64,000 bases of DNA from Diplocarpon mali (GCA_024741835.1 JAENRP010000010.1:186001-250000), one strand, 5' to 3'; counted from the first letter of the stretch, positions 44,421 through 54,503 are shown. The notes: generated from the letters alone by a model not told the origin. Program-made: numbers and translations.

Positions 44421-46066
44421 AAGGAGGATGGCTGTCATGAAGGGCAGCTTAGGTCTACCGGACAAACGTCCCAGTTCAATGGCAAGTGTTCGTGGTCCTG
44501 CCAGGGTCTTGGCCAACCTCGTCTACATCGGCGCTAGACTAGCGGATGTCAATATCACTTTGCCGACCCCCCACGACACGAAATTCCTGTTCTCCTCTCC
44601 ACCCTCCTGGATCAACAGTCGTCGTGCGGTCCGGCGTCCCCAGAGCTCGGGCACGCTCGACATCGCATCGACGCCGTCATGGCCAAGATGTCGCCGATGT
44701 CCTGGATGCTCGCCAGGGCACGCACCGGCGCTCGTTCGCACCCTCCTGGTCTGGCAGGCCAGCCCATCAAGGAGTTCGAGGTCTGGATGTCGGTCGAGGA
44801 CCGTCAGCGAGAGGTCGAGACCGAGCGCCCGAGTGCACCGCGTCATGTCCAGCAGTGTCTCGCGGAGCGCCGAACGTTTGGAGATTTCTGTACGTTTCCT
44901 GACTCTGCACCCTCGCGCGGCTCTTGGATAACATCAGTCTAGCGGGCCCAGAGAATCTGCACATGTTTCCCACGCCCCCAGAGCCCCCCTGAGCCCTGCT
45001 GCTACGAGCGCGGACAGTCCTACGAAGCATCTTGCCTCGAAGCTCTCCGCCAGCAGATCCCCTCGACATCTCCACGAGTCTTCCTCTCGCCCTCTCAACG
45101 AGTTCTCTCCTCGGGGCCGCCGAAGCCGAGCCCCGGCCAGATCCTCCTCGAGACGAATCGATTCATACCATCCCCGTTCACGCTCCCCTCTCCTTGACCA
45201 GCGCGTGAGACGCGCGTACCACTCTCGCTCCCCGGCCCGTCGGGACTGGTCGCGCCGCCAGGACCGGGACCCGTCTTCGCTGACGTCGGCCCGGCCCCCG
45301 CTCTCGTGGGAGAGCCGGGCAGAACACACTCATGCAAGCTGGCTGTCTCTCGCGGCCCAGGCCATTCGGTTCCTCGACCAGATCTCCAATGCTCCAGCCG
45401 GCGCGGGAGTTTCGAGCCCACACGCAACTCAGCCAGCGGGTTTAGCCGAGTCAGCAAGGGCCGCAATCACCCCTCGCCCTCACATTGATGGGAGAAGTGG
45501 CAAGCCCCACCCCGCCCTCAAGTTCACCAGCGAAGATGCCTACAGCAGAATGTACGGGGTACATGGAGAATCCTTGGATGAGGTCAAGCAATTCTTCCCT
45601 GGCATTGTAGTGCGCCTCGAGAAGCCACCCAAATCTCCGGGAGCACTCGTGACTTTCAGCACTGCCATTCTGTGGCTCGAGGTGAAGGGCAGCTCGGATC
45701 CGAAGGACAATGGCGTATGCTGGCAGATCGACGCGTGCAGGAGCGGCTTCGAGGAATATCGCAAACCAGACAGCCAGGCAACGCAGCTGCCGGATATCCG
45801 GGACTTCTACTACGCCCATCGGCAGCTCTTCCACCGCCCTCGCTCCAGCACTGGCCGCTATCTGCAGACCGCTCCCCGCCCGCGGGATCCCACGGCAGCT
45901 CGTGGGCAGCTCGAGGGCCGAGCCCGGCCGAGGGACACTGTCCCTGCGGGTGCAGGCGGTGGAGGTCACAGCCGACGTCGACGTCGAGGAGATTGTGGTA
46001 GCGTCTCCGGATTACTGGGAGATAAAACTGCTGGATTACAAAGAGAAGCTCTTGCAGCAGATGTAA
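44421..46066 (+). CDS. Hypothetical Ser/Arg-rich protein, frame interrupted (gene or decaying gene)
   Basis: A chain of protein-like plus-strand segments: MAVMKGSLGLPDKRPSSMAS ... VLANLVYIGARLADVNITLP (44430-44600); after a frame change RHRIDAVMAKMSPMSWMLAR ... IKEFEVWMSVEDRQREVETE (44660-44890); a plausible intron 44891-44941 (GTACGT..TCTAG); GPENLHMFPTPPEPP; a frame change at a C6 run near 44990; an SR-like stretch (SRSPRHLHESSSRPLNEFSP, SYHPRSRSPLLDQ); then SEDAYSRMYGVHGESLDEVK and LWLEVKGSSDPKDNGVCWQI; a last frame change near 45880 and an end VRVQAVEV..DYWEIKLLDYKEKLLQQM (stop 46064-46066). The homopolymer-associated frame change could be a sequencing error. No known domain; start codon uncertain. 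Confidence 0.4.
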
Positions 46067-46258
46067 TATCGTATATGGTTGGAGTTGTCAAGACCTCGGG
46101 CATATGTGCTCTGCCATCTATCATAATACGCGATCCAGCTGGGTCAAGAGGCCTTACCTACCTGTCAATCCGGGTATGAGTTGAAATGCGTCTATATAGT
46201 GGCTGAAAGTCATTCGTTAATTCTGATGCGGGAGCTGGCACATCCTTGCTACTATTTC
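46067..46258. other. Short intergenic segment
   Basis: Between the hypothetical gene and the 128-bp tandem repeat; nothing recognised. Confidence 0.4.
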
Positions 46259-46640
46259 AAGGCTATTGCCTACTTGCTGGTTTGCATTTTGGTATTAGGT
46301 GAAGTGCTTGTTTGCGTCGTAGCTGGAAAGTCACTCGTAAGCTTTAATATAAGAATAAGGAATTTATCAAGACGTGATACTGCTTTAAGGCTATTGCCCA
46401 CTTGTTAGTTTGCATCTGGGTATTAGGCGAAGTGCTTGTTTGCGTCGTAGCTGGAAAGTCACTCGTAAGCTTTAATATAAGAATAAGGAATTTATCAAGA
46501 CGTGATACTGCTTTAAGGCTATTGCCCACTTGTTAGTTTGCATCTGGGTATTAGGCGAAGTGCTTGTTTGCGTCGTAGCTGGAAAGTCACTCGTAAGCTT
46601 TAACATAAGAATAAGGAATTTGTCAAGACGTGATACTGCT
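46259..46640 (+). repeat. Tandem repeat, three copies of 128 bp
   Basis: Units begin AAGGCTATTGCC at 46259, 46387 and 46515, exactly 128 bp apart. Copies 2 and 3 are nearly identical; copy 1 differs at several sites. All contain GAAGTGCTTGTTTGCGTCGT and AGTCACTCGTAAGCTTTAA. The array is more AT-rich than the flanking genes and ends at GATACTGCT where GC-rich sequence resumes. No protein or RNA family recognised. Confidence 0.95.
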
Positions 46641-47558
46641 CGCACGAGGGGAGAGGCCCGGCGTGGGTCGTCCGGGTGCACACGAGTCAAAAGCCGCCGA
46701 TGGAGGTGGGAAGCGTGGCCGGTCCCATGCCTCCGAGCCATTCCTGACGAGGGCGACTCGAGCAACGCCGGCGGGGGGAGACCGTGGGGGCTGCGGCTCC
46801 GGAGCGGCGAGATGTTGATCTCTGCGACGGCGAGATGCTCGCCAGCAGAGACGCGCCGTGGGAACAAGCCAGCCCTTGAGTCGATGCCAGCCAGTTCTCG
46901 GTATGCAGCCTCGCTCACGCACGACCTGCCCGTCGCTCTTCACCATGGATTCATCCCACCGCGCGTCCATTGTCCTTTCGCACACGCGCACCTCTGCCGG
47001 ATTCGCTTCGGAGCAGTCTCTGCCACGCGGAGCCAGCGTCGGCTCTCCACGATGAAGATTTGTCGATGTGGGCATGGCCCATGGCGTTGCTCGCAAATCG
47101 AGAAGGGCGGCCGACATGTGTGGTTCCCGATCTTTCCTGCTGCAGGTCCGTCTTCCCCCTCTCTTTTCCCCAAGGGTGCGTGCAGTAGACGAGCGGGCAT
47201 CACGCCGCTTGGCTGCTGCAGTGGCACGACGGGAATGGCTGGAGGTTTTCCCGTGGAGAGGACGAAGTGCGGAGCGTGTCAAAGATCAGCGAGATGGGGT
47301 CTCGGTTGTTCCGTCTTTGCGTCTTTCTCATCAGCTTAAGAACTGCTGGAGAGGCCTCTCTTTTCTGCTCCTCGGGCTCAAGCTCAAGCCCTCGCTCTCA
47401 GTCTCAGTCTCAGTCTCAGTCTCAGTCTCACTCTCATCCTCACCCTCACTCTCACTCTCACTCTCATCCTCCCCCTCCCCCTCATCCTCCCCCTCATCCT
47501 CCCCCTCCTCCTCCCCCTCCCCCTCCCCCTCACCCCGGCCGGCGAAACATCTCCCATT
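46641..47558 (+). promoter_or_regulatory. Upstream region and CT-rich leader of pectin lyase
   Basis: Long frames on both strands (46530-47339 +, 46623-47282 -) have no recognisable content. From 47396 to 47535 there is a pyrimidine-rich tract of CAGTCT, CACTCT and CCCCCT units, ending 20 bp before the pectin lyase ATG; it is probably untranslated leader or core promoter. Confidence 0.5.
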
Positions 47559-49008
47559 ATGAAGTCTGCCGTCGCAGTCCTCTTGGCCTTGAGCGCACGC
47601 CTCGGTGTCGCGGTTCCTACCACGCAGACCCCACCAACGGTGGTCAAGCGTGCCCTCTCCCCCCTGGTGAGCGGAACGCCTCCTGGATTCGCATCTGGCA
47701 CGACGGGCGGAGGCACTGCGAGTCCCGTGTACCCATCCACCATCGCACAGCTGGCAACATACCTCACATCTTCCTCCCCCCAGGTCATTGTCCTGTCGGG
47801 CACCTACGACTTTGCGGGATCCGAAGGCACCGTCACCAAGGCCGCGTGCAACGCGTATGCGTGTGCCCCGGCCCAAGGCGGACAGGCTCTGCTCGATACC
47901 CTCCATGGCTGTGCGAGCAACCTGGCACTGTACAATGTGAACATCGATCAAGCGGCCTTCAGCCCCATCTGGGTCAAGTCAGACAAGACAGTCATCGGCA
48001 GGAATGGGGCGACCATCCGAGGCAAAGGCTTCCGCCTCTCGGATGTCTCCAACATCATCTTCCAGAACATCCGCGTCACCGAGCTGAATCCGGCGGACGT
48101 CTGGGGAGGCGATGCCTTTGCGCTGACCGGCGCCAGCAACGTCTGGATCGACCACGTCACGGTAAGCTGGTCTCTGGACACCGCGCCCCCGAGGAAGCCC
48201 GCGCCCCCGGCTGACGCTCGCACCGTTCCATGTAGACTTCGCGACTGGGCCGCCAGCACTACAGCTTCGGCCCAGGTCCGAGTGCCGGCGTCACCATCTC
48301 CCACAGCTTCGTCGATGGCTACACGCCCTACTCGGCGACGTGTGATCAGCGCACCTACTGGGGCTTCGAACTCGTGGGGTCTGGCGACTCGATCACATTC
48401 ATCCGTAGGTCGCCCCGCGGGGCGCTGGACGTCCGGAGGAGAGCGACTAACCGGGGGAGCGGCGGATAGGAAACCACGTTTATATGCTCTCCGGCCGGGG
48501 CCCTGCGCTGTCCGGGCACACGCTCTGGCACGCTGTCAACAACGTCTGGGTATGTCTCGATCCCTCGCCCCACGTTTCTCCTGCGATGGCGAGGGGCCAG
48601 CGCGCGAGTCGCTTCTCCGCCGCCCACCCGTCGGCGCCGCCGTCCACGGCCGCACCCACCCGAGCCAGGCTAACCCGCTGCCAGTCCAGCTCCGGAGGCC
48701 ACTTGATCGAGGGCACCGACGACGGCATGGGCGTGTACGAAGGCAACTACTTCCAGAACTGCCCCACGATCGTCGGGACGCCGCTGCCCCGCGTGCGCCT
48801 CTTCACGTCCATGGCCGCCGACGCCGGGCAGTGCGCGTCGCGGCTGGGCCGCAACTGCGTGCCCAACCTGTTCGTCAACTCGGGCGCCTTCAGCTTCAAC
48901 AACCTGGACATCCTGGGGCTCTTAAGCGGCCATTCGAACCTCCCGGCCGCGCAGACGGGCGCCTGGGCCCGGGACAACGTCGTGGCCCACGCGGGGAGTG
49001 TTCTGTAG
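47559..49008 (+). CDS. Pectin lyase (polysaccharide lyase family 1)
   Basis: Four exons (47559-48161, 48236-48404, 48470-48549, 48685-49008) join in phase to 391 residues. Signal peptide MKSAVAVLLALSARLGVAVP. Family marks in order: GTPPGFASGTTGGG, VIVLSGTYDF, TVIGRNGATIRGKGFRLSD, NPADVWGGDAFALT, NVWIDHVT, then RLGRQHYSFG (the catalytic Arg region of pectin lyases), YSATCDQRTYWGFEL, GHTLWHAVNNVW and YEGNYFQN. The WGGDA, WIDHVT and GRQHY set favours pectin lyase (acting on methylated pectin) over pectate lyase. It acts outside the cell on plant cell walls. Intron 3 is 135 nt; the others are 65-74 nt. No lesion. Likely induced by plant material, but no specific site was identified. Confidence 0.93.
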
Positions 49009-49107
49009 ACGCTCGGCGGCGGGGTGGGCACGGGTGGCGAGGCTTGAAGCGCGGGCAATTGACACGGGAGGGATGGCGGCTATCTGGGATTCCAGGGTTC
49101 TCGGAGA

Positions 49108-49155
49108 GTGAGAAAGACGAGAAAGACGAGAAAGACGAGAAAGACGAGAAAAGAA
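49108..49155 (+). repeat. 9-bp tandem repeat (GAGAAAGAC)
   Basis: About five units just 3' of the pectin lyase stop. Confidence 0.85.
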
Positions 49156-49983
49156 AGTTACTCGCGGCCCCAAGCCGACGCGCAAGCTGCCTATGCGGGT
49201 GGTTGATCGCAGAATCCTCGTGCATGTTTACATTTCGCTTAGCACCGTGAGATCCTGCCCCTCGCCGACGCACTTGCACGTCTCCCCTCTCACGTGCGCG
49301 TCAGACGCCAAGAGCACGGTCGAAAGACCCTTCTCCGCTGCCGCTCTCCTGCCCGGGAGCCGGGCCCCAGATGACCACCTGCGGGACGGCCGGCCCCCCC
49401 GGTTCCGAAGCGGCACGATTTCCCGAGGCTTCGGCCTCGGCTCGGCGCCGGCCCGCCTCGCGCGCCACCGGCAAGAGGGTGCCGAGTCCGGACCCGGGCC
49501 CGGGCCGGAGCCCCGGAGCCCCGACCATAGCGAGTCTGGGGGCCGTCTTCCTGCCTCGGGGGGATTTTTCCGGAGACGCGGCGCGGCGGGCAGCACGTCT
49601 GCGCCGGGCGGGGCTCCTCCGCCGCCCAGGGCCGCAAGGTCGCGAATCGCGGGGTTCGGGCGCCTCTCTGCGCAGCGCTGGCTGGGCGACGACTAGTTGC
49701 GGAGCGGGAGCGAGGTCGGGGGAGGGCCGGCCTCGAGTCGGAGAGGCGCCGGGGCTGGGGGAGGGATGCGCGAGGGCGCCGGCGAGGTCGACGCGAGACC
49801 CCGGCGGCGGCGTGCAAGCGACCACCCCGCGCCTCGGCCGCGCCATCGCCACGGCTGTTACGGGACCCCGCGGCTCGATACACGCCGACCGCGCGGGAAT
49901 CCCAGCCACTCGGGAGCCACACGGCGGAGAGCGATTTATAACACCTCGACACGCTGGGAGCGACATCGATTGGTGACAGACCA
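49156..49983. other. Very GC-rich island without clear gene
   Basis: 49330-49960 is strongly GC-rich and therefore open in several frames on both strands (for example 49371-49976 + and 49301-49966 -). None shows domain-like sequence; translations are Arg/Ala/Gly/Pro-rich. I therefore do not call a gene. Confidence 0.5.
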
Positions 49984-50057
49984 GATCGCTTAGCTCAGTT
50001 GGTTAGAGCGTGGTGCTAATAACGCCAAGGTCGCGAGTTCGACCCTCGTAGTGATCA
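49984..50057 (+). tRNA. tRNA-Ile (anticodon AAU), no intron
   Basis: Full cloverleaf can be folded by eye: acceptor stem GATCGCT/AGTGATC with one G-T pair, D arm GCTC/GAGC, anticodon stem TGGTG/CGCCA with loop CTAATAA (anticodon AAT, read as IAU), and T arm GCGAG/CTCGT with the loop TTCGACC. The last base is the discriminator A. Box A (TTAGCTCAGTTGG) and box B (GGTCGCGAGTTCGACCC) are intact. Confidence 0.95.
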
Positions 50058-50084
50058 CGCATTTCTTTTGTGCCTCCGTATTCC

Positions 50085-50196
50085 TTTTGGCCTCCCTACC
50101 TTTTGGCCTCCCTACCTTTTGGCCTCCCTACCTTTTGGCCTCCCTACCTTTTGGCCTCCCTACCTTTTGGCCTCCCTACCTTTTGGCCTCCCATCT
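50085..50196 (+). repeat. 16-bp tandem repeat downstream of tRNA-Ile
   Basis: Seven units of TTTTGGCCTCCCTACC (the last incomplete) starting 28 bp after the tRNA, with almost no divergence. Minisatellite; the T runs could also serve as RNA polymerase III stop signals. Confidence 0.95.
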
Positions 50197-50828
50197 CATC
50201 GCTACTGGTTTTTGCTCGATTCGGCTTGCACCTGAGAGAGCGCAAGGAAAGGGGGCACGGAGGGCGTACTTCTCGGCCTTGGTGCTGCTCCGCCTCTCTC
50301 TGCCTGTCCTGTTGAAATTTGCTCGGCCTCTTTTTTTTCCTTTTTCTATTGAAGAGGGGCTGGTAGAACCCGAGCCTCGCTTGCGCGGCGCCTTGCCCTC
50401 TCCCTTGACGCACGCTTACCACCCGGCACACTCAGCAACGCGACACTCACCACCGCGACACCCACCACCGCGACACCCACCACCCCGACAGCTTCCACGT
50501 GCGAGGTGGCGGCGGCCGGTGGGGATTCAGGCTCGCCTCGGTCATGCCGATGCTGGGTAGGAGCAACGGGTCCCTGCTGCTGGGGTACGCCCGAGAGAAG
50601 GACAGGGAAGAAGGACGGCTGAACAGGCGTGTGTGCAGAGAGGGACATCTGTCGTGGTGACATTCGTTGCGTTATTAGAGGATTACAAAGATCCGTCTGT
50701 TTCACCACCGTCGTGGTATCATTTATATACATCCACTCATCCACTCATCCACTCATCCTGAATTGACCCCTTTCCAAGCTCCAACCTATATCCCCCCTAG
50801 ATCACACCCAACACGCCATCCTGATCTC
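50197..50828. other. Intergenic with short tandem motifs
   Basis: Contains GCGACACCCACCACC repeats at about 50440-50490 and ATCCACTC repeats at about 50730-50757. 3' flank of the MARVEL gene; no gene seen. Confidence 0.5.
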
Positions 50829-51791
50829 CTAAAAGGTCCCCCGGTTCTGGTTGTACGTCTGGTGGGGACGAGTGAACCCCTCCGTCTGCGGGCCCGCTCC
50901 AGTCATGGTGCCGGTCGGAGTCGGGTACCCATTGCTCGTCTGGCTCCCGTGCACGTACGGCTGAGCGTTGCCGTACGTCTCAACCCCGTACTTGCTGACG
51001 GGCGGCTCACCCGCCACCGCCGTGGCATCGGTTGCATAACTCGGCCGCATGTCCGCGGGCGTGGCGTGGGTCGGCAGCGCGTCGGCATTCTTGTCCGCGT
51101 AGGCTGCCGCATTGCCCTTGCGCTGCCAGTACTTGCGCCGGGTGGAGCCGGCGGTGTAGCCATTACTCGGGGAGGGACCGAAGGCCTTCTCCTTCTGGCG
51201 GTGCCGGATGAGGCCGTATTCGACGAAGATGGAGAGGAAGAAAAAGAGCCTGTTTCGGGTTAGCGCTTGACGCGGTAGGGGGGATGGTGGGCGAGGCGTC
51301 GAGGGGGACAACACGTACAAGCCTACGATGGCCACCGCAAACGCTGCCTTCTGCAACCTGCACGCCGTCTTCAAGCTCGGCAACCTCGTGAAGCCGCCGC
51401 GGGCCCCCTCGATGCTGGCGCCGGCTTGCGTGTTGCCATTCCCGTACGGCGTCCTCACCTCCCCGGAGCAGCTCTCCGTCGCATGGCGGTTCACCCACGC
51501 GATGTAGATGAAGGCGCCGGTGAAGGCCAGGTCGAGCAGCATGCCCATGGCGCCGAACACAACGAAACCGCCGAGGCAGCACACGAGCAGCGCGGCGGCG
51601 ACGATGTAGACCAACGCCGCACCGGAGATGCCTTCGACGGCGCGCACCTCGGCCGGGATGTAGAGGTCGTGGTGGTGGAGCGTGACGAGGTAGAAGGTGA
51701 AGATGCCGAAGACGACGGCTGCGGCGCAGAACTGGACGGATCGCAGCATCACGGAGACGCTCTTGAGAGCGACGCCGCCGAATTTCACCAT
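50829..51791 (-). CDS. MARVEL-domain membrane protein
   Basis: Two exons (51791-51319, 51249-50829) encode 297 residues. Four membrane helices: VQFCAAAVVFGIFTFYLVTL, ALVYIVAAALLVCCLGGFVV with FGAMGMLLDLAFTGAFIYIA, ACRLQKAAFAVAIVGLLFFF and the adjoining LSIFVEYGLI. The LD-x-x-F-x-G-A-F-I-x-I-A pattern and the Cys pair in RHATESCSGE fit fungal MARVEL (Nce102/Fhn1-like superfamily) proteins of the plasma membrane. The tail is hydrophilic (YWQRKGNAAAYADKNAD) and ends with Gly/Thr/Pro-rich sequence. The intron is spliced in phase; the frame is also open through it, so unspliced reading is possible but less family-like. Role: probably membrane-domain organisation or traffic. Confidence 0.85.
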   Translation of the reverse strand: MVKFGGVALKSVSVMLRSVQFCAAAVVFGIFTFYLVTLHHHDLYIPAEVRAVEGISGAALVYIVAAALLVCCLGGFVVFGAMGMLLDLAFTGAFIYIAWVNRHATESCSGEVRTPYGNGNTQAGASIEGARGGFTRLPSLKTACRLQKAAFAVAIVGLYVLSPSTPRPPSPLPRQALTRNRLFFFLSIFVEYGLIRHRQKEKAFGPSPSNGYTAGSTRRKYWQRKGNAAAYADKNADALPTHATPADMRPSYATDATAVAGEPPVSKYGVETYGNAQPYVHGSQTSNGYPTPTGTMTGAGPQTEGFTRPHQTYNQNRGTF

Positions 51792-52064
51792 CGTGTTCCG
51801 GCTCGGCAACGAGAGCGGGGTTGGGGGTGAGGTTGGTGTCGAGGGACGATGGATGTTGGAGATGCTTTGGGAGGATGGGGACAGGTGTGATATGATAAGA
51901 GGTGTAGATCACAGGACCGAGCTCGCAGCGCAGGACCTGTTTTGTGTTTAGCGAAGCGTGTCATGTACAGTCCCATAACTGCACGGCGGTATAAAGGGTA
52001 AATATTCCATAATTCTAGGCCGTGCACTTTAGGTATTTGGCAATGCCGCTTTTATCTTATACCT

Positions 52065-52215
52065 TAGTATCTTGTGTACGCTCCTCCAGCTGTGATTACT
52101 GCTTTACACCTCTCTGGCATTTCCCTGATTATCTCTCTTGTAAATAAAGCGTATAATTGCGCAATCTTTTGTCCTCCCCAAGAATGTCGTTTTATAGTCT
52201 TTGGCGTAGGTATAC
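52065..52215 (-). pseudogene. C-terminal remnant of a Tc1/mariner-type transposase
   Basis: Read on the minus strand up to the TAA at 52067-52065, the last residues are AQLYALFTREIIREMPERCK then AVITAGGAYTRY, the usual C-terminal pattern of fungal Tc1-like transposases (an R-x-x-x-x-M-P-x-R-x-x-A-V-I-x-A-x-G-G-x-T-R-Y form). Upstream coding sequence is missing. A 10-bp inverted pair (TGCCGCTTTT near 52044; AAAAGCGGCA near 52258) flanks it and may be part of the terminal repeats. AT-rich and inactive. Confidence 0.6.
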
Positions 52216-52267
52216 TGAATATTGTATTCTATGATTAAAGCGATGGTTTTCAGCTGGAAAAGCGGCA

Positions 52268-54242
52268 AATAAACATGGTTATATCATTGGTAGTACCCCT
52301 TGTTTATAACCCCGGCTAATAGAAACCTCTAGAATTACGCTCAGACTACCTTGGTGGATTATCTACTACCTGTGCTAAGTATATCCGCGGCCCCGCCACG
52401 CGAGCGAGCAGGGGCTCTTACCAGGACTCCCTGCGCGGCCGCCACCCCTCATTCGCTGGCTACCCGAGGCCCCGTCATTTCGGAGAAATGACGCACGTTA
52501 GCGCCTCCCCGGGCGCTGGGCGTAAGCGAGGGTGGGGTCTGTACGGCGGTCCTCTGACCCTACCCCGCTAAGCATAGGATGATATGGGATCTGGGGCGAT
52601 GTCACCAACTCGTGCACCCACGTGAGCGTACCAGGCAACCTGCCCTCACCGACCTCCTCGCCGCTCTCCCGGGCCGTAAGCCCGGTCCCCTGCTCCCGGC
52701 GACGCTCCGGCCCCGCGTCGGTGCCGTGTCGGCAGTTACTCGGCCGGGGTGCACGTGCTGCCGCTGCCGCTGCCGTGCGGCTCCCGGCCCCGGCCCAGGC
52801 CCAGGCCCAGGGGAGCGCGCCGCTGTCGTCATAGGCGGCTCGGTCTGCAGTCTAGCTGGTCTCGCGTGGACGTCATCGCCGGCCAAGCTCAACATCACGT
52901 TGGCGTCAGCTCCCGAGAACAGAGGAGGCTCGTGGCCGGTGGCGCGAGGGACTTGCACCTTCTGCAATGTCGCTTCAGAGTCTGGCATTTTCTCGGTTGA
53001 AATACGGGTCAGCTGATGTGGAAAATAGTAGTCAGCTGACCGACGAGGACCACCAGGCTCTCGGCCTAGCGGCCGCCGACAGCCGGGGGTGAGCGTAGCT
53101 ACGAGAGCACTTGGATGGCATTACTATATAGAGCTCGTTATATTACTTGTTGAAGTAGGCCTTGAAAGTGGCTGCCAGAGCCTTCCGAATAGACTAGAGA
53201 ATAGCCTCAAGATCAGCCCTATTACCCAAGTACTCGATTGCCTCTCAACTCTACACATAACATAGCCTCTCAACTCTACATATAACCCCCCCTTTTGATT
53301 CTCGGCCCACATAGACCTCTGCAGCAGAAGTCCGGAATCTATCCCGCGGCTTGCAAAGGGCCATGGGTCTTGGCGCCAGCGACGGGCCGTACGTGAAATG
53401 GAGTTACGTGATGATAAACCGTTGAACTTGCTTGCCATTAGATTCCTGGATATACGCTAACCGACCTCTCTGCGACTTACGTGACCGTGGCGACGCGCGG
53501 TCCCCTGGCCCCGGGGCAAAGACCTCGTTGTGTTGTGTAGCTACTTGCGCTGCGAGGATATATCGCAGGGTGAGGTAGGTGAAAGCGGAATGGCTTAAGC
53601 ACGAGCAGGATTCTCCTCCGCGTATGGCACAGCGAGTTGCATGGCGAGTTGCATAGCGAGTGGCATAGCGAGTGGCATAGCAAGGCGAGTCGTAGAACCT
53701 CTGTAAAGCTGTCGCGGGAAGATTGGCTGATTCTCCAGCCCGTTCCCTTGTGAATCCGTCAGTCTCACCAGGCTGAAAACCCGAGTCGCAAAAGCCACCT
53801 CGCTTGTGATCGAGTAGTCGCATCGCAGAGTGCCGTGCTTCCCAGCCCCGAGCGCATGCCCATGGAACTTATTCCTCGAATGGCCCTCGGAGCCTCCCCA
53901 CTGAGGGAGCTGAGCACTCGTGCTCGCGCGGTAGATACACATCGACGAAGATCTCACGTCGCCTGGGAAAAACCCCCCTGGTTCTGGCACAGGTGGAAAA
54001 GTGGAAGTTGGTCCGGATGTTTCACCATGCTCGGTACTGTGATACTTCTGCAATACAAGCGAGACGCAGCCAGGCATCTCCAACCCACGATTCCTTCTCC
54101 CCGGTGCCCTCCAGGCAGCACTTCCTCTGCGAGCGTGACGCGATCGTCCACCACCGCCATGGCAACCGGGATTCTCTACCGCCCGGGTACGATTCCTCGA
54201 GAGACAAGAGGGCGAACAGCCGGGCCCGTGCCGAGGCCCATC
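52268..54242. other. Intergenic, mixed composition
   Basis: A GC-rich 190-bp block (52385-52570) in AT-rich surroundings contains an inverted repeat TCATTTC-GGA-GAAATGA. A minus frame 52602-52988 begins MPDSEATLQKVQVPRATGHE but degenerates into GPGPGPG repeats; possible but unsupported gene. Four 12-bp tandem units (CGAGTTGCATGG type) at about 53631-53680. Confidence 0.4.
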
Positions 54243-54503
54243 TCAGGCGCAGCAGTACTGGATGATGCAGCTCGAGTACAAGCTCTGGTCCTTGCAGACC
54301 TTTTCGTTTTCCTTTCTGCTGCCCTTGTCAAACGAGACCGTCTGCCCCTCCTGGAGGCATGTCGGGCTGTCCAAGTGGCAGAAGAGCTTTTCGCCATCGG
54401 TGCATTGGCCGCGCATGTTCAGGAGCTGTCCATCACATCCGGCATCGCACAGGGATGCGATGGCGAGGACAGTCGCCGTGGTGAGGAAGGCCGAGAGCCG
54501 CAT
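54243..54503 (-). CDS. Small secreted cysteine-rich protein (effector-like candidate)
   Basis: Single-exon gene of 86 residues from ATG 54503. Signal peptide MRLSAFLTTATVLAIASLCDA, then about 65 residues with eight Cys: in GCDG, GQCT, LFCH, PTCL, KVCK, SSCI and the final pair YCCA. Charged central loop (DKGSRKENEK). No membrane segment. Size, signal peptide and even Cys number fit the small secreted proteins of plant-associated fungi; they may be effectors, antimicrobial or wall-associated. It stands within 1 kb of the AT-rich repeat compartment, a common location for such genes. No family recognised, so role is inference. Confidence 0.75.
   Translation of the reverse strand: MRLSAFLTTATVLAIASLCDAGCDGQLLNMRGQCTDGEKLFCHLDSPTCLQEGQTVSFDKGSRKENEKVCKDQSLYSSCIIQYCCA

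Noticed and set aside
45451..45969. 172-codon minus-strand frame
   Set aside because: Antisense of the better plus-strand segments of the 44.4-46.1 kb gene.
46530..47339. 269-codon plus frame overlapping the third 128-bp repeat
   Set aside because: Begins inside the tandem repeat at a non-ATG codon and runs through GC-rich sequence with an equally long antisense frame; no domain seen.
47396..47535. Short-period repeats that might be taken for a CRISPR-like array
   Set aside because: A simple CAGTCT/CACTCT microsatellite without unique spacers, and the genome is eukaryotic.
49301..49966. 221-codon minus frame and 201-codon plus frame in the same place
   Set aside because: Both arise from extreme GC content; translations are Arg/Ala/Gly/Pro-rich without motifs.
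52602..52988. 128-codon minus frame starting MPDSEATLQKVQVPRATGHE
   Set aside because: Plausible start but the second half is GPGPGPG and Arg-rich low complexity; no second line of evidence.
53631..53680. 12-bp tandem repeat as possible coding repeat (LCHSLCNS)
   Set aside because: Only four units in an unsupported frame; treated as a minor microsatellite.
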